Part shown: one piece after another, positions 31,888 through 40,351 of the stretch
Position numbering within the stretch: position 1 is the stretch's first letter
Layout of the letters: each line of letters starts with the position of its first letter
Assembly (NCBI GenBank): GCA_011049175.1
Contig: DSCJ01000093.1
Span: 1 to 40,351, forward strand
Length of the DNA: 40,351 nt
Direction of reading: 5' to 3'
Source of the DNA: Bacteroidota bacterium
GTDB lineage: Bacteria > Bacteroidota > Bacteroidia > Bacteroidales > VadinHA17
Made by a program: the position numbers and the translations under genes
The notes under the pieces: generated by a model
What the model saw: the letters and a program-made list of their open reading frames with translations, nothing else
What the model was told of the DNA's origin: nothing
Database searches by the model: none

Positions 31888-34320
31888 ATGATCATATTGA
31901 AATTTGGGGGTTCCAGCCTGGCCTCACCTGGCAGCATCCGTCATATCAAAGAAATATTACTGGGGAAAAAAGAACCGTTTCTGGTGGTGGTTTCGGCTAT
32001 CGGGAAAACCACCGACCGGCTGGAGGACCTCGCGGCCGCTGCAGAAAAAGGAAAACATGCGGCGCTGCTCGGAAAAATCAGAAACGAACACTTCGGATGG
32101 GTTCGGTCGGTCATTCCGCCTTCGGGACAAGACCGCGCATTTCAAGCAATTGAAGATTATATCAAAGATATCGAACAGGTATGTACGGGAATATCCTTTC
32201 TGCAAGAATTGACCGACAAGGCAAAAGCCCGCATTCTGGGAACCGGTGAACGGATGTCATCTCTCCTGCTTCATCAGTACCTTCGGCTGGAAGGGTTTGA
32301 CATCCGCTATATTGACAGTTCCGTCCTGATCAGGGCCGGGGGGAACGTTTTGCAGGCCGTGGTGGATATGGAAGAAACGGAAAAAAGGATCCGGGAAAAG
32401 GTGTCTGTCACAGAAAATGCCATTGCTCCCGGGTTTATTGCCTCGAATGACCGGGGTGAACCGGCGCTGCTCGGACGTGGCGGTTCGGATTATACCGCTG
32501 CACTATTTGCGGCGGCACTGGAAGCCCGGTCGCTGGAACTGTGGAGCGATGTGAACGGTATGATGAACGCTCACCCCGGAATGGTCAGGGAAGCCGGCAC
32601 CATCGACCGGCTAAGTTACATGGAAGCATTCGAGCTGGCTTATTTCGGGGCCAGGGTGCTGTATCCCCCAGCCGTGCGCCCTGTCATGAAGAAAGGTATC
32701 CCCGTGTACCTGAAAAACACCAGATCTCCCCACCTGGCAGGAACCCTCATAACCGCTGAATCGCCCTCAGAACCGGACAAAATCAAGGGCATCTCTTCCC
32801 TGTCGGGAATCAGCATGATCACCGTGTCGGGGGTGGGGCTGGCCGGCACCCGCGGAATAGCCCGGCGGGTGTTTCAGGCCACGGAAGAAGCCGGGGTGAA
32901 CGTGATCCTGATCACCCAGGCCTGCTCGGAACAGAGCATCTGCCTGGGAGTGAATCACCGGGATGCCTCGCGCGCAGTCGCCGCCCTAAACCGTGTTTTC
33001 CACAGCGAAATGGAAGCGAATCTGGTTAACCGGGTGGAAGTTTCAGAAGACCATTCCATTATTGCTGCCGTGGGCGATCACATGAGGCAGCAGGTTGGCC
33101 TGAGCGGAAAGCTCTTCGGAGCCCTGGGAGAAAACGGCATCAATGTGGTGGCCATTGCCCAGGGAGCCTCCGAAAGGAATATATCGGTGGTGGTTGACCA
33201 CCGGAACGAAGCCAAAGCCCTGCAGGTGATCCACGAACGGTTTTTCCGCAAAGCGGTGAAGCGGGTGCACCTGTTCGTGGCCGGAACCGGACAGGTAGGC
33301 AGCGAATTCCTGAAACTGGTTTTCAGGCAGCAGGCGCTTCTGTTGCAGGAACATAACCTGGAACTGAACATCATGGGCGTGGCCAACAGCCGGAAAATGC
33401 TGACCGATCGCAACGGACTGACGGAAAAAGCAGTGATGGAACTGTCCCGGCAGGGGGAAGATTACGGACACTTCGGCCGGTTTATCCGTACGGCCATTGG
33501 CATGAACCTGCGGAATACCGTTTTTGTCGATAACACAGCCTCTCCTGTTGTCAGCCGCTGCTACCCCGAACTGCTGCAGCACAGTGTTTCGGTGGTAACC
33601 TGCAACAAGATCGCTCCCGGAGGGGAATATGCACAGTATCAGCTGCTGAAAGATACAGCGCGCGAAAAAAACTGCCACTTCCGGTTTGAAACCTGTGTGG
33701 GGGCCGCCCTGCCGGTGATCAAAACCATCCGCGACCTGCTGCTGAGCGGCGACCGCATTGACCGCATTGAAGCGGTGCTTTCCGGAAGCCTCAATTTTAT
33801 TTTCAACCGCTATGATGCCCGACGTTCCTTTGCTTCGGTGGTCAAAGAGGCCATGGAGGCCGGCTATACCGAACCCGATCCCCGGATCGACCTGAGCGGA
33901 ACGGATGTGAAACGGAAAATCCTGATTCTGGCCAGGGAAGCAGGATACCGGACAGAACCCCGGGAAGTTCATTTCGGACACTTCATTCCGGAAACGCTGT
34001 TCGGGAACAGTAGCGTGGACGATTTTCTTATCCGCCTGGAACAGGAAGAATCCCGCTTCGCCCAACGGGTTGCGCTCAGCAAACAACGGGGAACCCAACT
34101 CAGGGTAATAGCCGGGATGGATCAGGGCCGGGTGAGTGTTTCCCTGCAGGAAGTCAGCCCCGGAAGCATTTTTTACGGGCTGGGAGGAAAAGACAACCTG
34201 GTGGCCCTGACCACCGCACGTTACAGTCCCGAGCCCCTGGTCATCAAAGGTGCCGGTGCGGGAGCCGAGGTCACGGCCTCGGGGGTGTTTTCCGATGTGA
34301 TGGTTATCATGAACCGGTGA
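31888..34320 (+). CDS. thrA: Bifunctional aspartate kinase / homoserine dehydrogenase I
   Basis: An 810-residue fused enzyme catalysing the first and third steps from aspartate to threonine and methionine. The aspartokinase domain (1-290) begins ILKFGGSSLASPG and has the ELTDKAKARILGTGERMSS region. Two ACT domains (about 305-460; MITVSGVGLAGTRGIA, SIIAAVGDHMRQQVG) bind the feedback inhibitor, by family L-threonine. The homoserine dehydrogenase domain starts with the Rossmann loop FVAGTGQVGSEF and includes VVTCNK, and SGSLNFIFN with catalytic-region GYTEPDPRIDLSGTDVKRK. The start ATG directly precedes the kinase strand. A 245-nt leader with a Thr-rich frame precedes it. No thrB or thrC follows within the window. 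Confidence 0.95.
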   Translation: MIILKFGGSSLASPGSIRHIKEILLGKKEPFLVVVSAIGKTTDRLEDLAAAAEKGKHAALLGKIRNEHFGWVRSVIPPSGQDRAFQAIEDYIKDIEQVCTGISFLQELTDKAKARILGTGERMSSLLLHQYLRLEGFDIRYIDSSVLIRAGGNVLQAVVDMEETEKRIREKVSVTENAIAPGFIASNDRGEPALLGRGGSDYTAALFAAALEARSLELWSDVNGMMNAHPGMVREAGTIDRLSYMEAFELAYFGARVLYPPAVRPVMKKGIPVYLKNTRSPHLAGTLITAESPSEPDKIKGISSLSGISMITVSGVGLAGTRGIARRVFQATEEAGVNVILITQACSEQSICLGVNHRDASRAVAALNRVFHSEMEANLVNRVEVSEDHSIIAAVGDHMRQQVGLSGKLFGALGENGINVVAIAQGASERNISVVVDHRNEAKALQVIHERFFRKAVKRVHLFVAGTGQVGSEFLKLVFRQQALLLQEHNLELNIMGVANSRKMLTDRNGLTEKAVMELSRQGEDYGHFGRFIRTAIGMNLRNTVFVDNTASPVVSRCYPELLQHSVSVVTCNKIAPGGEYAQYQLLKDTAREKNCHFRFETCVGAALPVIKTIRDLLLSGDRIDRIEAVLSGSLNFIFNRYDARRSFASVVKEAMEAGYTEPDPRIDLSGTDVKRKILILAREAGYRTEPREVHFGHFIPETLFGNSSVDDFLIRLEQEESRFAQRVALSKQRGTQLRVIAGMDQGRVSVSLQEVSPGSIFYGLGGKDNLVALTTARYSPEPLVIKGAGAGAEVTASGVFSDVMVIMNR

Positions 34321-34425
34321 CGGCATGAATCCATACAGGAGATACCGGTGAACAAAATTCCGTACGGATGATTTTTTTCATACATCCTCGCCTGAAAATT
34401 CCTATCTTCGGTAGCCGGAAACCGG

Positions 34426-35685
34426 ATGCGACAGATGAAAAATTTCAGGCTGGCACTGCACTGGCAGATCCTGGCCGCCCTGGCGGCAGGGATTTTATTC
34501 GGAATTTTCCTTACTCCGTATGTACAATGGGTGGAATGGATGGGCACCGTCTTCCTGCGCGCCCTTCGCATGGTGATCATTCCGCTGGTCATTGTATCGA
34601 TCGTCAGCGGGGTTTCGCAGATAGGCTCGGCCGGGGCTCTTGGGCGCCTCGGAGGGAAAACCATTCTTTACTACCTGTCAACAAGCACCCTCGCCATTCT
34701 TACGGGCCTGTTTTTCGTGAACCTGATCAGGCCTGGCGTGGGTGCGGATACGGGTTTTTCGCAGGAGGTGGACGGGCTCCTTTTGGAAGGGACCTCTTTT
34801 GGGGAAACCCTGATCCGGATCATTCCCGAAAATCTGTTCCGGGCTATGGCGCAGGATGAGATCCTCCCCGTCATATTCTTTTCCCTTCTGTTCGGTTTTT
34901 TCATTACCCGGGTCAAATGGCAGCACCGGAAAGTGCTGGAAAGTTTTTTCGAGGCCGCTTTTCAGGTGATGATGAAACTCACCATGGTGATCATTCTGAT
35001 CACCCCCTTCGGGGTATTCGGCATCATTGCACGGAATGTTGCCCGGATGCTCGCCGATCACGGCGGCGATACGGGGGTGCTTCTGCAGGTAGCCGGAAAC
35101 CTGGGTATGTACATGCTCACGGTATTTCTGGGCCTCAGCGTCCACGCCCTGCTCACCCTGCCCCTCATCCAGCGGTTCATCGGAGGGATCAGTCCACTGA
35201 AACACTTCCGGGCGGTGTCCACTCCCCTGGTGACCGCCTTTTCCACCTCTTCGGCCATGGCTACCCTGCCTCTTACCCTCGATGCGGTGGAGCACCGCGA
35301 CGGGGTTTCCAATAAAATATCCAGTTTCACCCTGCCCCTCGGAGCCACCATCAACATGGACGGAACGGCCCTGTACGAATGCGTGGCGGCCATGTTCATC
35401 GCCCAGGCGTACGGCATCCAGCCCGATTTCGCCCAGCAGGTGCTGATCGTTCTTACCGCCCTTCTGGCATCCATCGGGGCGGCTGCCATACCCATGGCCG
35501 GTTTGTTTATGATCACCATCATTCTCTCGGCCATCGGTCTTCCGCTGGAAGCGGTGGGGATGATCGTGGCGGTTGACCGGGTGCTGGATATGTTCCGCAC
35601 GGCCACCAACGTGTGGAGCGATACCACCGGGGCCGTGGTAATCGCCCGTTCGGAAGGGGAAAGATTGCATGTTGAAACAAAATAA
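34426..35685 (+). CDS. Dicarboxylate/amino acid:cation symporter (DAACS family)
   Basis: A 419-residue transporter of the GltP/DctA/SstT fold, importing glutamate, aspartate, C4-dicarboxylates or Ser/Thr with Na+ or H+. Eight hydrophobic segments are visible. The hairpin-1 serine motif STSSAMATLP and the NMDGTALYECVAAMFIAQ helix (ion and substrate site) are intact; the last helix carries VDRVLDMFRTATNVWSD, with the Arg/Asp pattern of amino-acid transporters. A TATCTTCG box at 34403-34410 could drive it; an ATG three codons later (MKNFRL) is an alternative start. It ends beside ftsH and, given thrA upstream, could supply aspartate, but that is inference. Confidence 0.9.
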   Translation: MRQMKNFRLALHWQILAALAAGILFGIFLTPYVQWVEWMGTVFLRALRMVIIPLVIVSIVSGVSQIGSAGALGRLGGKTILYYLSTSTLAILTGLFFVNLIRPGVGADTGFSQEVDGLLLEGTSFGETLIRIIPENLFRAMAQDEILPVIFFSLLFGFFITRVKWQHRKVLESFFEAAFQVMMKLTMVIILITPFGVFGIIARNVARMLADHGGDTGVLLQVAGNLGMYMLTVFLGLSVHALLTLPLIQRFIGGISPLKHFRAVSTPLVTAFSTSSAMATLPLTLDAVEHRDGVSNKISSFTLPLGATINMDGTALYECVAAMFIAQAYGIQPDFAQQVLIVLTALLASIGAAAIPMAGLFMITIILSAIGLPLEAVGMIVAVDRVLDMFRTATNVWSDTTGAVVIARSEGERLHVETK

Positions 35686-35695
35686 ACAGGAAGGC

Positions 35696-37591
35696 ATGAA
35701 AAAGAATAAAAAATTCTCGCTCATTTATTTCTGGGTGATCAGCCTGCTGATTGTGTTCAGTCAGTGGCTGTTTTTCCCCGACCGGCCTGCCAGCAAAAAA
35801 CTGAGCTACCGGGAATTTCTCCGCGCGGTGGACTCGGGCAGCATATCGCGGCTGGTGATTTTCCCCGACCGCATTGTGGGCGAATTTGCTCAGGAAGCCG
35901 ATTCTTCGGAGCAGGCCCTGACCCTTGCTCCCACGGCCCCCTGGCGTATCCGCATTCCGGCCATCGAAAAACAGGTGGCACGGCAATTCATCGTAAACCG
36001 CCTGCCCGACATGCCCGACCCCGATCTTCTGAACCGGCTGAAAAATTCGGACATTGATTTTGAGGGACAGTTCGAATCAAACGCCCTCCGCAATTTTTTT
36101 CTGAACTGGATACTGCCCGTCATTTTCTTCGTTCTGCTGTGGGGCTTCATTTTCCGCCGTATGGGAAGCGGCAATCCCATGCTCGATCTGGGAAAAAACA
36201 AAGCAAAAATCGTAGCCGAATCGCCTGAACACCAGGTGATGTTCTCCGATGTGGCAGGTGTGGACGAAGCCGTGGAAGAGGTAAAAGAAGTGGTTGATTT
36301 TCTGAAAAGCCCGAAAAAATTCACCGCCCTGGGTGGAAAACTACCGAAAGGCCTGTTACTGGTTGGCCCTCCCGGAACGGGAAAAACCCTGCTGGCCAAG
36401 GCCGTAGCAGGAGAAGCCCGGGTGCCTTTCTTTAACCTCAGCGGTTCCGATTTTGTGGAAATGTTCGTGGGTGTTGGCGCTGCCAGGGTACGCGACCTGT
36501 TCCGGCAGGCAAAGAATATGGCGCCCTGCATCATATTTATCGATGAGATTGATGCCATTGGAAAGAGCCGGGGCAATAACATGACATACGGCGGAGGCTA
36601 CGATGAAAGAGAAAATACGCTCAACCAGCTGCTGGTGGAGATGGACGGTTTCGATGCCGGCGCCGGCGTAATCATTATCGGAGCCACCAACCGGCCCGAG
36701 GTGCTCGACCAGGCCCTGCTCAGGCCGGGACGGTTCGACCGTCAGGTGCTGGTCGACCGCCCGGATATGCAGGGACGGGAAGCTATTTTCAGGGTACATA
36801 CCCGAAAGCTGAAGCTGGACCCGGATGTGGACCTGCGGAAGCTGGCCGCCCAAACACCCGGGTTTGCCGGCGCCGAGATAGCCAATGTGTGCAACGAAGC
36901 CGCCATCCTGGCTGCAAGGAACAACCGGCATGAAGTGACCCAGCAGGATTTTGAGGCAGCCATTGAACGCATCATTGCGGGCCTGGAGAAAAAGAACAAG
37001 CTCATCCATGAAAAGGAAAGAAAAATCGTGGCATACCATGAAGCCGGTCACGCCATAGTGGGGTACTTTACTCCGGGAGCCGAACGGGTGCACAAAGTAT
37101 CCATCGTGCCACGCGGGATGGGTGCGCTGGGGTATACGCTTCAAATGCCCCTGGAAGACCGTTACCTTATGACACGCAGCGAGATCCTCGGGAAAATAAA
37201 AGGCTTGCTGGGAGGACGGGCAGCGGAAGAGATCGTGTTCAACGAAATTTCCACCGGGGCGTCGAACGACCTGGAACGCGTGACCCAGCTGGTCAGGAAT
37301 ATGATTGTGGTTTACGGCATGAGTGATAAAATGCCCAATGTATCACTGGTAAACCGTTCGTCACCGGGATTCCTGGGACAAACGGCCGGCGTAGAAAGGC
37401 GCTCTGAGCACCTGGAACAAATGATCGATGAGGAAACCCGCGAAATCATCAATGCCTGTTACCTCGAGGTAAAAGATCTGCTGCTGGGCAAAAAAGACCT
37501 GCTCGAAAAAATGGCTGCCGCCCTGCTGGAAAAAGAAGTACTCGGAAGCCGGGATATCGAGGGGATTTTGAGCGGCAAACACACAGCATGA
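35696..37591 (+). CDS. ftsH: ATP-dependent zinc metalloprotease FtsH
   Basis: A 631-residue membrane AAA+ protease that degrades unassembled or damaged membrane proteins. Transmembrane helices are at 7-27 and 134-153, with a periplasmic domain between. The AAA module has Walker A GPPGTGKT (224-231), Walker [13 protein letters not shown], the pore motif [14 protein letters not shown] and the second region of homology [21 protein letters not shown]. The protease site is HEAGH near residue 445 with downstream acidic ligand in [13 protein letters not shown] start 27 bp upstream overlaps the symporter gene; ATG before [12 protein letters not shown] was preferred, with a purine-rich AGGAAGG before it. 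The C-terminal extension is short. A second ftsH may exist elsewhere. Confidence 0.94.
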   Translation: MKKNKKFSLIYFWVISLLIVFSQWLFFPDRPASKKLSYREFLRAVDSGSISRLVIFPDRIVGEFAQEADSSEQALTLAPTAPWRIRIPAIEKQVARQFIVNRLPDMPDPDLLNRLKNSDIDFEGQFESNALRNFFLNWILPVIFFVLLWGFIFRRMGSGNPMLDLGKNKAKIVAESPEHQVMFSDVAGVDEAVEEVKEVVDFLKSPKKFTALGGKLPKGLLLVGPPGTGKTLLAKAVAGEARVPFFNLSGSDFVEMFVGVGAARVRDLFRQAKNMAPCIIFIDEIDAIGKSRGNNMTYGGGYDERENTLNQLLVEMDGFDAGAGVIIIGATNRPEVLDQALLRPGRFDRQVLVDRPDMQGREAIFRVHTRKLKLDPDVDLRKLAAQTPGFAGAEIANVCNEAAILAARNNRHEVTQQDFEAAIERIIAGLEKKNKLIHEKERKIVAYHEAGHAIVGYFTPGAERVHKVSIVPRGMGALGYTLQMPLEDRYLMTRSEILGKIKGLLGGRAAEEIVFNEISTGASNDLERVTQLVRNMIVVYGMSDKMPNVSLVNRSSPGFLGQTAGVERRSEHLEQMIDEETREIINACYLEVKDLLLGKKDLLEKMAAALLEKEVLGSRDIEGILSGKHTA

Positions 37592-37633
37592 AATAATTTG
37601 CCGCGGGCCCGGCCTTGGATTCAGAACACCGGC

Positions 37634-38143
37634 CTACTCGTGATCTTTCCCGCCGGAATGAACATGCCCGTGGGCCAGCTCTTCCTCTGTGGCGTCGCGG
37701 ATATCCACCACCTCCCCTTTGAAATACAGGTCCTGTCCGGCCAGGGGATGGTTGAAATCCATTTTCACCGATTCGGGTTTTACTTCGGCAACCGTACCGT
37801 CCAGCCGGTTGCCTTCCTGATCCATCATGGGAATCTTATTCCCCACCACCAGCATGGTTTCGTCTACCTTGCCGTCAACCTCGAAGGTCTTCATGGGAAG
37901 CTCCACCACCGCTTCGTCCCTGAAGGGACCGTATGCTTCGTCGGCCTTGAGGGTAAACTGAAAATGATCGTCCACCTTCAGGTCGTTCAGTTGGGATTCG
38001 AATGTAGGCAATAATTTTCCGATGCCGTAAATAAACGTCAGTGGCTCTTTGCTGCTGACATTTTCAACCACCTGTCCGTTCTCATCCTGCAGCCTTAATT
38101 CGTAACTCAGGGATACTACTTTGTTTTTCCTGATCTGTGTCAT
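37634..38143 (-). CDS. slyD: FKBP-type peptidyl-prolyl isomerase, SlyD-like
   Basis: A 169-residue cytoplasmic prolyl isomerase and chaperone. The FKBP part (residues 1-70) shows VSLSYELRLQDENGQVVENVS and PLTFIYGIGKLLPTFE; the inserted-in-flap chaperone domain runs from about 75 to 125 (LKADEAYGPF, VVELP); FNHPLAGQDLYFKGEV completes the FKBP fold. The C-terminus is His-rich (HGHVHSGGKDHE), shorter than in E. coli, and may bind nickel. The start was set at MTQIRKNK; a TTCCTTTG -7-like box at 38162-38169 lies just before it. It converges with ftsH, with 42 bp between stop codons. Confidence 0.92.
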   Translation of the reverse strand: MTQIRKNKVVSLSYELRLQDENGQVVENVSSKEPLTFIYGIGKLLPTFESQLNDLKVDDHFQFTLKADEAYGPFRDEAVVELPMKTFEVDGKVDETMLVVGNKIPMMDQEGNRLDGTVAEVKPESVKMDFNHPLAGQDLYFKGEVVDIRDATEEELAHGHVHSGGKDHE

Positions 38144-38282
38144 AAAATTTTTTCCTTTTTGCAAAGGAAAGGAAAATATCACAGAATGACAGATAATTCG
38201 CTGATTAATTTGACGATTCACCGGTTTTCTTCCGGCACGGCGGGTTCATCAAACCTGAAAAACCGGCATGGCCACTGCACTT

Positions 38283-38873
38283 TTAAAAGCTGAACCCGAA
38301 CCGGATCACCGGGTTCTGGTAAAGCGATGCGGCCGTTTCATTCAGGCTCCACAGGATCATGATGTTGAAGGAAGATCGTTTGCCCACCGGCTGGCCTATC
38401 CCCCCTCCCACCAGCACATTGTTCAGCCAGAACCGGCCCGAGCCTTCGGGCAACCCCATATTTACCAGTTGCCTTTCCATGTTCAGGGCTTCGTCTTCCG
38501 CGTAAGCGAAAACGGAAGTGGAAAAACCCAGGGGGATGAGGCGGTTGAGGTCGTTTATCACCGTATAGGAAGCAAAGGCACGCCCCCCGTAAATATGAAA
38601 ACTGTACCGGCCGCCGAAGGTTTTGATGCTGTAATACTGGTAAATGGGTCCGGCTCCGGCCGACAAGCGCCTGGTGATGCGGTACCCCGCCACCGGCGAC
38701 AGGTCAATATAGGTTTCCGTACCCAGCATCAGGCTGAAGTTGCCACCGAAAAAAACCTTCTGTTTCCAGGTAAGCTGGTCAAAATCCTGCGCCGGCAGGG
38801 AGTTTCCCGTTAACAGCGCCAATGTTCCGAACCACAGCAAAAATTTTAACCGCATACCATACGTTGTTTTCAT
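38283..38873 (-). CDS. Conserved outer-membrane-type beta-barrel protein, function unknown
   Basis: A 196-residue exported protein. Residues 1-29 form a signal peptide (RLKFLLWFGTLALLTG, then LPAQD). The mature part alternates aromatic/hydrophobic and polar residues typical of short beta strands (VFFGGNFSLMLGT, YIDLSPVAGYRITRRLSAG, VRFGFSF at the end with C-terminal Phe), like small outer-membrane barrels of Bacteroidota. A longer reading frame extends upstream but overlaps the divergent SDR gene; the ATG before KTTYGMR was chosen, with MRLKF as alternative. It has no assignable function. It sits back to back with the SDR gene, 72 bp apart. Confidence 0.75.
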   Translation of the reverse strand: MKTTYGMRLKFLLWFGTLALLTGNSLPAQDFDQLTWKQKVFFGGNFSLMLGTETYIDLSPVAGYRITRRLSAGAGPIYQYYSIKTFGGRYSFHIYGGRAFASYTVINDLNRLIPLGFSTSVFAYAEDEALNMERQLVNMGLPEGSGRFWLNNVLVGGGIGQPVGKRSSFNIMILWSLNETAASLYQNPVIRFGFSF

Positions 38874-38945
38874 CAGGAAAAACCAGTATTTTTCCACCGG
38901 CATCGCGCCGGTAAATTTACCCAATTTTATCAAAAAAAAAGCCCT

Positions 38946-39650
38946 ATGAACATCATTATTACAGGGGCCAGCCGGGGACTGGGTTACGAAACGGCCCTGC
39001 AGCTTGCCTGCGGTACCGGTCACCATGTGCTGGCCATTGCGCGGAATAAGGACCATCTGGAAACCCTGTGCACAACCTGCCGTGAAAAAGATCCCGCGGC
39101 CCGCATCACCGCCCTGCCCCTCGATCTGCTGCACATCACCGGCAAACCCGGAGAAGCGGTTCAGAAGATCAAACAGGTGTTTACACAGGTGGATGTGCTG
39201 ATCCACAATGCCGGAAGCATGCTGAACCGGCCTTTTGAAGAAACCGGTTACGAAGAAAGCCTGGAGCTTTTTCAGACCAATTTTTTTGTTCCCGCCCTGC
39301 TGACAAAAGCCCTGCTGCCCCTGATGAAAAATGCCCATGTGCTGAGCATTGGCAGCATGGGGGGCTTTCAGGGCAGTGTGAAATTTCCGGGGCTAAGTTA
39401 TTACAGCGCCAGCAAGGGGGCGCTGGCGGTGTGGACCGAGTGCATGGCGGAAGAATACAAAAACCGCGGGTTGCGGTTCAACATGCTGGCTCTGGGGGCG
39501 GTTCAGACCGAAATGTTGCAGGAAGCCTTTCCGGGCTACCAGGCCCCCCTTTCGGCCGGTGAGATGGCCTCTTTTGTGGCCGGTTTCGCCCTGAACGGGC
39601 ACCGGTTTTTCAACGGCAAAATTCTGCCCGTATCGGTCACCACCCCGTAA
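38946..39650 (+). CDS. Short-chain dehydrogenase/reductase (SDR family), second copy
   Basis: A 234-residue SDR, substrate unknown. TGASRGLG (6-13) binds the cofactor; HNAG replaces the more usual NNAG near residue 92; catalytic Ser and Tyr-Lys occur as LSIGSMGG and YYSASKGAL. It ends with a short C-terminus (FFNGKILPVS), as in FabG-like single-domain members. It is only distantly similar to the SDR at 310 and to fabG at 4033. Downstream is a long inverted-repeat structure (GGTGCC/GGCACC and GGTTCC/GGAACC) followed by TTTT at 39652-39743 that may act as its terminator. Confidence 0.87.
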   Translation: MNIIITGASRGLGYETALQLACGTGHHVLAIARNKDHLETLCTTCREKDPAARITALPLDLLHITGKPGEAVQKIKQVFTQVDVLIHNAGSMLNRPFEETGYEESLELFQTNFFVPALLTKALLPLMKNAHVLSIGSMGGFQGSVKFPGLSYYSASKGALAVWTECMAEEYKNRGLRFNMLALGAVQTEMLQEAFPGYQAPLSAGEMASFVAGFALNGHRFFNGKILPVSVTTP

Positions 39651-39867
39651 GGGTGCCGGCAGCAGGTTCCCGGGCAGCGACCCACCGGAAGCAAAGCCGG
39701 CCGGCAGGATGATCTGCAGCACGGAACCCGGGCACCGGTTTTATCATATTGCACAGGCACCACACCCATCTTCCCCCCTGTCCTCCTACGAAAACCATGG
39801 ACTATTCCATTAAGCAGCAAAATTCCCTGTTGAAAAATATCAACAAAAATGATGGTAACCGTTACAT

Positions 39868-39875
39868 TATTTTTG
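39868..39875 (+). promoter_or_regulatory. Promoter-like -7 box
   Basis: TATTTTTG matches TAnnTTTG exactly, immediately after the two small inverted repeats. The predicted start is near 39882, 12 nt before a 33-codon frame and about 180 nt before the 62-residue orphan. Confidence 0.45.
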
Positions 39876-39893
39876 TAATTTTCCCTTGATTTA

Positions 39894-39995
39894 ATGATAG
39901 CGGAAGGTGTGAAGAAACATGTCAGTGAAGGTGGCTGGGAAGAGAAAAAGGGGGGTAAACAAGTTATGGGCAAAACAGGTCTTGCAAATCCGTAA
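39894..39995 (+). CDS. Possible small ORF (33 residues), unknown
   Basis: A frame encoding 33 residues, starting MIAEGVKKHVSEGG, basic and glycine-rich, with no recognised domain. Support is only its placement 12 nt after a promoter-like start and an intact stop. It may equally be untranslated leader of the following gene. Confidence 0.2.
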   Translation: MIAEGVKKHVSEGGWEEKKGGKQVMGKTGLANP

Positions 39996-40060
39996 CCTAG
40001 TATTGATGAGAACCATTAGTGACAAATGCTGCAGGTATTAAATAATCTAAAAGGCATTAC

Positions 40061-40249
40061 ATGATGGATCGCATTCTAAGCAAATTAAAACCAAATACAA
40101 TCGTTAAAGGAAGCCTCTTTCCCGAAAACGTGCATGTCATCATCGCCCAACCCTTTGGAAATGCAATCAAGTTAATCGGGCGGGGCGACAGCAATCAGGT
40201 TTATGAACCAGTAATCCCTGAAGATAAATTTTCACTGTTATCCGACTAA
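40061..40249 (+). CDS. Orphan 62-residue protein resembling a helicase N-terminus
   Basis: A 62-residue protein: SKLKPNTIVKGSLFPENV, VHVIIAQPFGNAIKLIGRG, then a short tail ending FSLLSD. This matches the pattern I know from the N-terminal small domain of large SNF2-like helicases, including DUF3883-containing ones in defence-related loci. The helicase body is missing: the frame stops, and a terminator hairpin follows 28 nt later. It is therefore either a truncated remnant or a free-standing version of the domain. A second ATG directly follows the first. The surrounding DNA is AT-richer than the window average by eye. The homology is from memory and moderate. Confidence 0.5.
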   Translation: MMDRILSKLKPNTIVKGSLFPENVHVIIAQPFGNAIKLIGRGDSNQVYEPVIPEDKFSLLSD

Positions 40250-40277
40250 ATTCTAAAGTCGGTATTTTTTCTTTTGT

Positions 40278-40306
40278 AATGCCCATAAACAGGGCATTGG
40301 TTTTTC
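40278..40306 (+). terminator. Terminator of the 62-residue orphan gene
   Basis: AATGCCC and GGGCATT form a 7-bp stem with a 7-nt loop, followed by GG and five T. It begins 28 nt after the stop codon. Confidence 0.8.
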
Positions 40307-40351
40307 ATTTTTCAAATTGACCTCCCCCCATATCTTTAGTAAATAGGGCCA

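Larger units (their letters stand above)
39651..40060 (+). other. Intergenic region between the SDR and the 62-residue orphan
   Basis: The first 90 bases are GC-rich and fold into nested arms: GGTGCC (39652), GGTTCC (39665), GGAACC (39723), GGCACC (39731), followed by GGTTTT, a likely terminator of the SDR. The remaining 310 bases are AT-rich. They hold inverted repeats GTTGA/TCAAC (39831-39846) and GTAAC/GTTAC (39855-39865), a TATTTTTG promoter-like box at 39868-39875 and a possible 33-codon frame. No larger gene is supported on either strand. Confidence 0.5.

Noticed and set aside
38283-39338. A 351-codon minus-strand frame spanning the outer-membrane-type protein and antisense to the SDR gene
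   Set aside because: Only the last 196 codons have a signal peptide and barrel-like composition; the rest is the shadow of the divergent SDR gene.
39536-39973. A 145-codon minus-strand frame over the SDR end and intergenic region
   Set aside because: Overlaps the real SDR gene, has low-complexity Cys/Arg composition and no domain.

Overview
This is a chromosomal window from a member of the Bacteroidota, probably a Bacteroidales/Marinilabiliales-type organism. The evidence is: many genes preceded by the TAnnTTTG -7 promoter box typical of this phylum; few Shine-Dalgarno sequences; the family-specific block cinA - rpmB - rpmG - DUF4295 - ftsY - rimO; tandem DUF6340-type lipoproteins; a bifunctional aspartokinase/homoserine dehydrogenase; and a Bacteroidota-style QGRGGVG GyrA box. 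No phage, insertion sequence, rRNA or CRISPR array was seen.

Layout. 1-9446: a minus-strand tRNA-Lys, then a plus-strand run of a short-chain dehydrogenase, a CNNM/CBS membrane protein, sucD, a sirtuin, fabG, three tandem lipoprotein paralogues and an M48/STE24 protease. 9475-9690: tRNA-Thr(CGT), tRNA-Gly(CCC) and a terminator. 9766-11849: a minus-strand, AT-richer module that reads as a fluoride-response operon: promoter, crcB-type fluoride riboswitch, a 60-residue in-frame remnant of a cation:proton antiporter, a 136-residue unknown protein, and an enolase unlike the usual Bacteroidota one. 11850-12220: a gene-free stretch with a 10-bp direct repeat and a foldable element of about 95 nt. 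12221-18875: a glycosyltransferase, a Tat-exported aldo/keto reductase, cinA, the ribosomal-protein block, ftsY and rimO. 18935-24298: clpC (minus) and gyrA (plus), divergent. 24400-28718: a TPR lipoprotein, an exported ferredoxin-fused aldo/keto reductase homologue and a trehalose synthase (treT). 28766-31507: minus-strand acyltransferase, PAQR/hemolysin III protein and a GH43 glycosidase. 31628-37591: a threonine-rich leader peptide, thrA, a DAACS-family symporter and ftsH. 37634-39650: slyD, a small outer-membrane-type protein and an SDR. 39651-40351: mostly non-coding, AT-rich, ending in a 62-residue orphan that looks like a helicase N-terminus.

Two control systems stand out. The first is the fluoride riboswitch and its operon. 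Enolase is a classic fluoride-inhibited enzyme, so a riboswitch-driven second enolase makes physiological sense; the degraded antiporter and the unknown 136-residue protein are the undescribed parts. The second is a previously unmarked 28-codon leader upstream of thrA. Five of its last nine residues are Thr and its stop codon lies in a hairpin loop, which suggests threonine-dependent attenuation.

All calls come from reading the sequence and from family knowledge; no database search was run.
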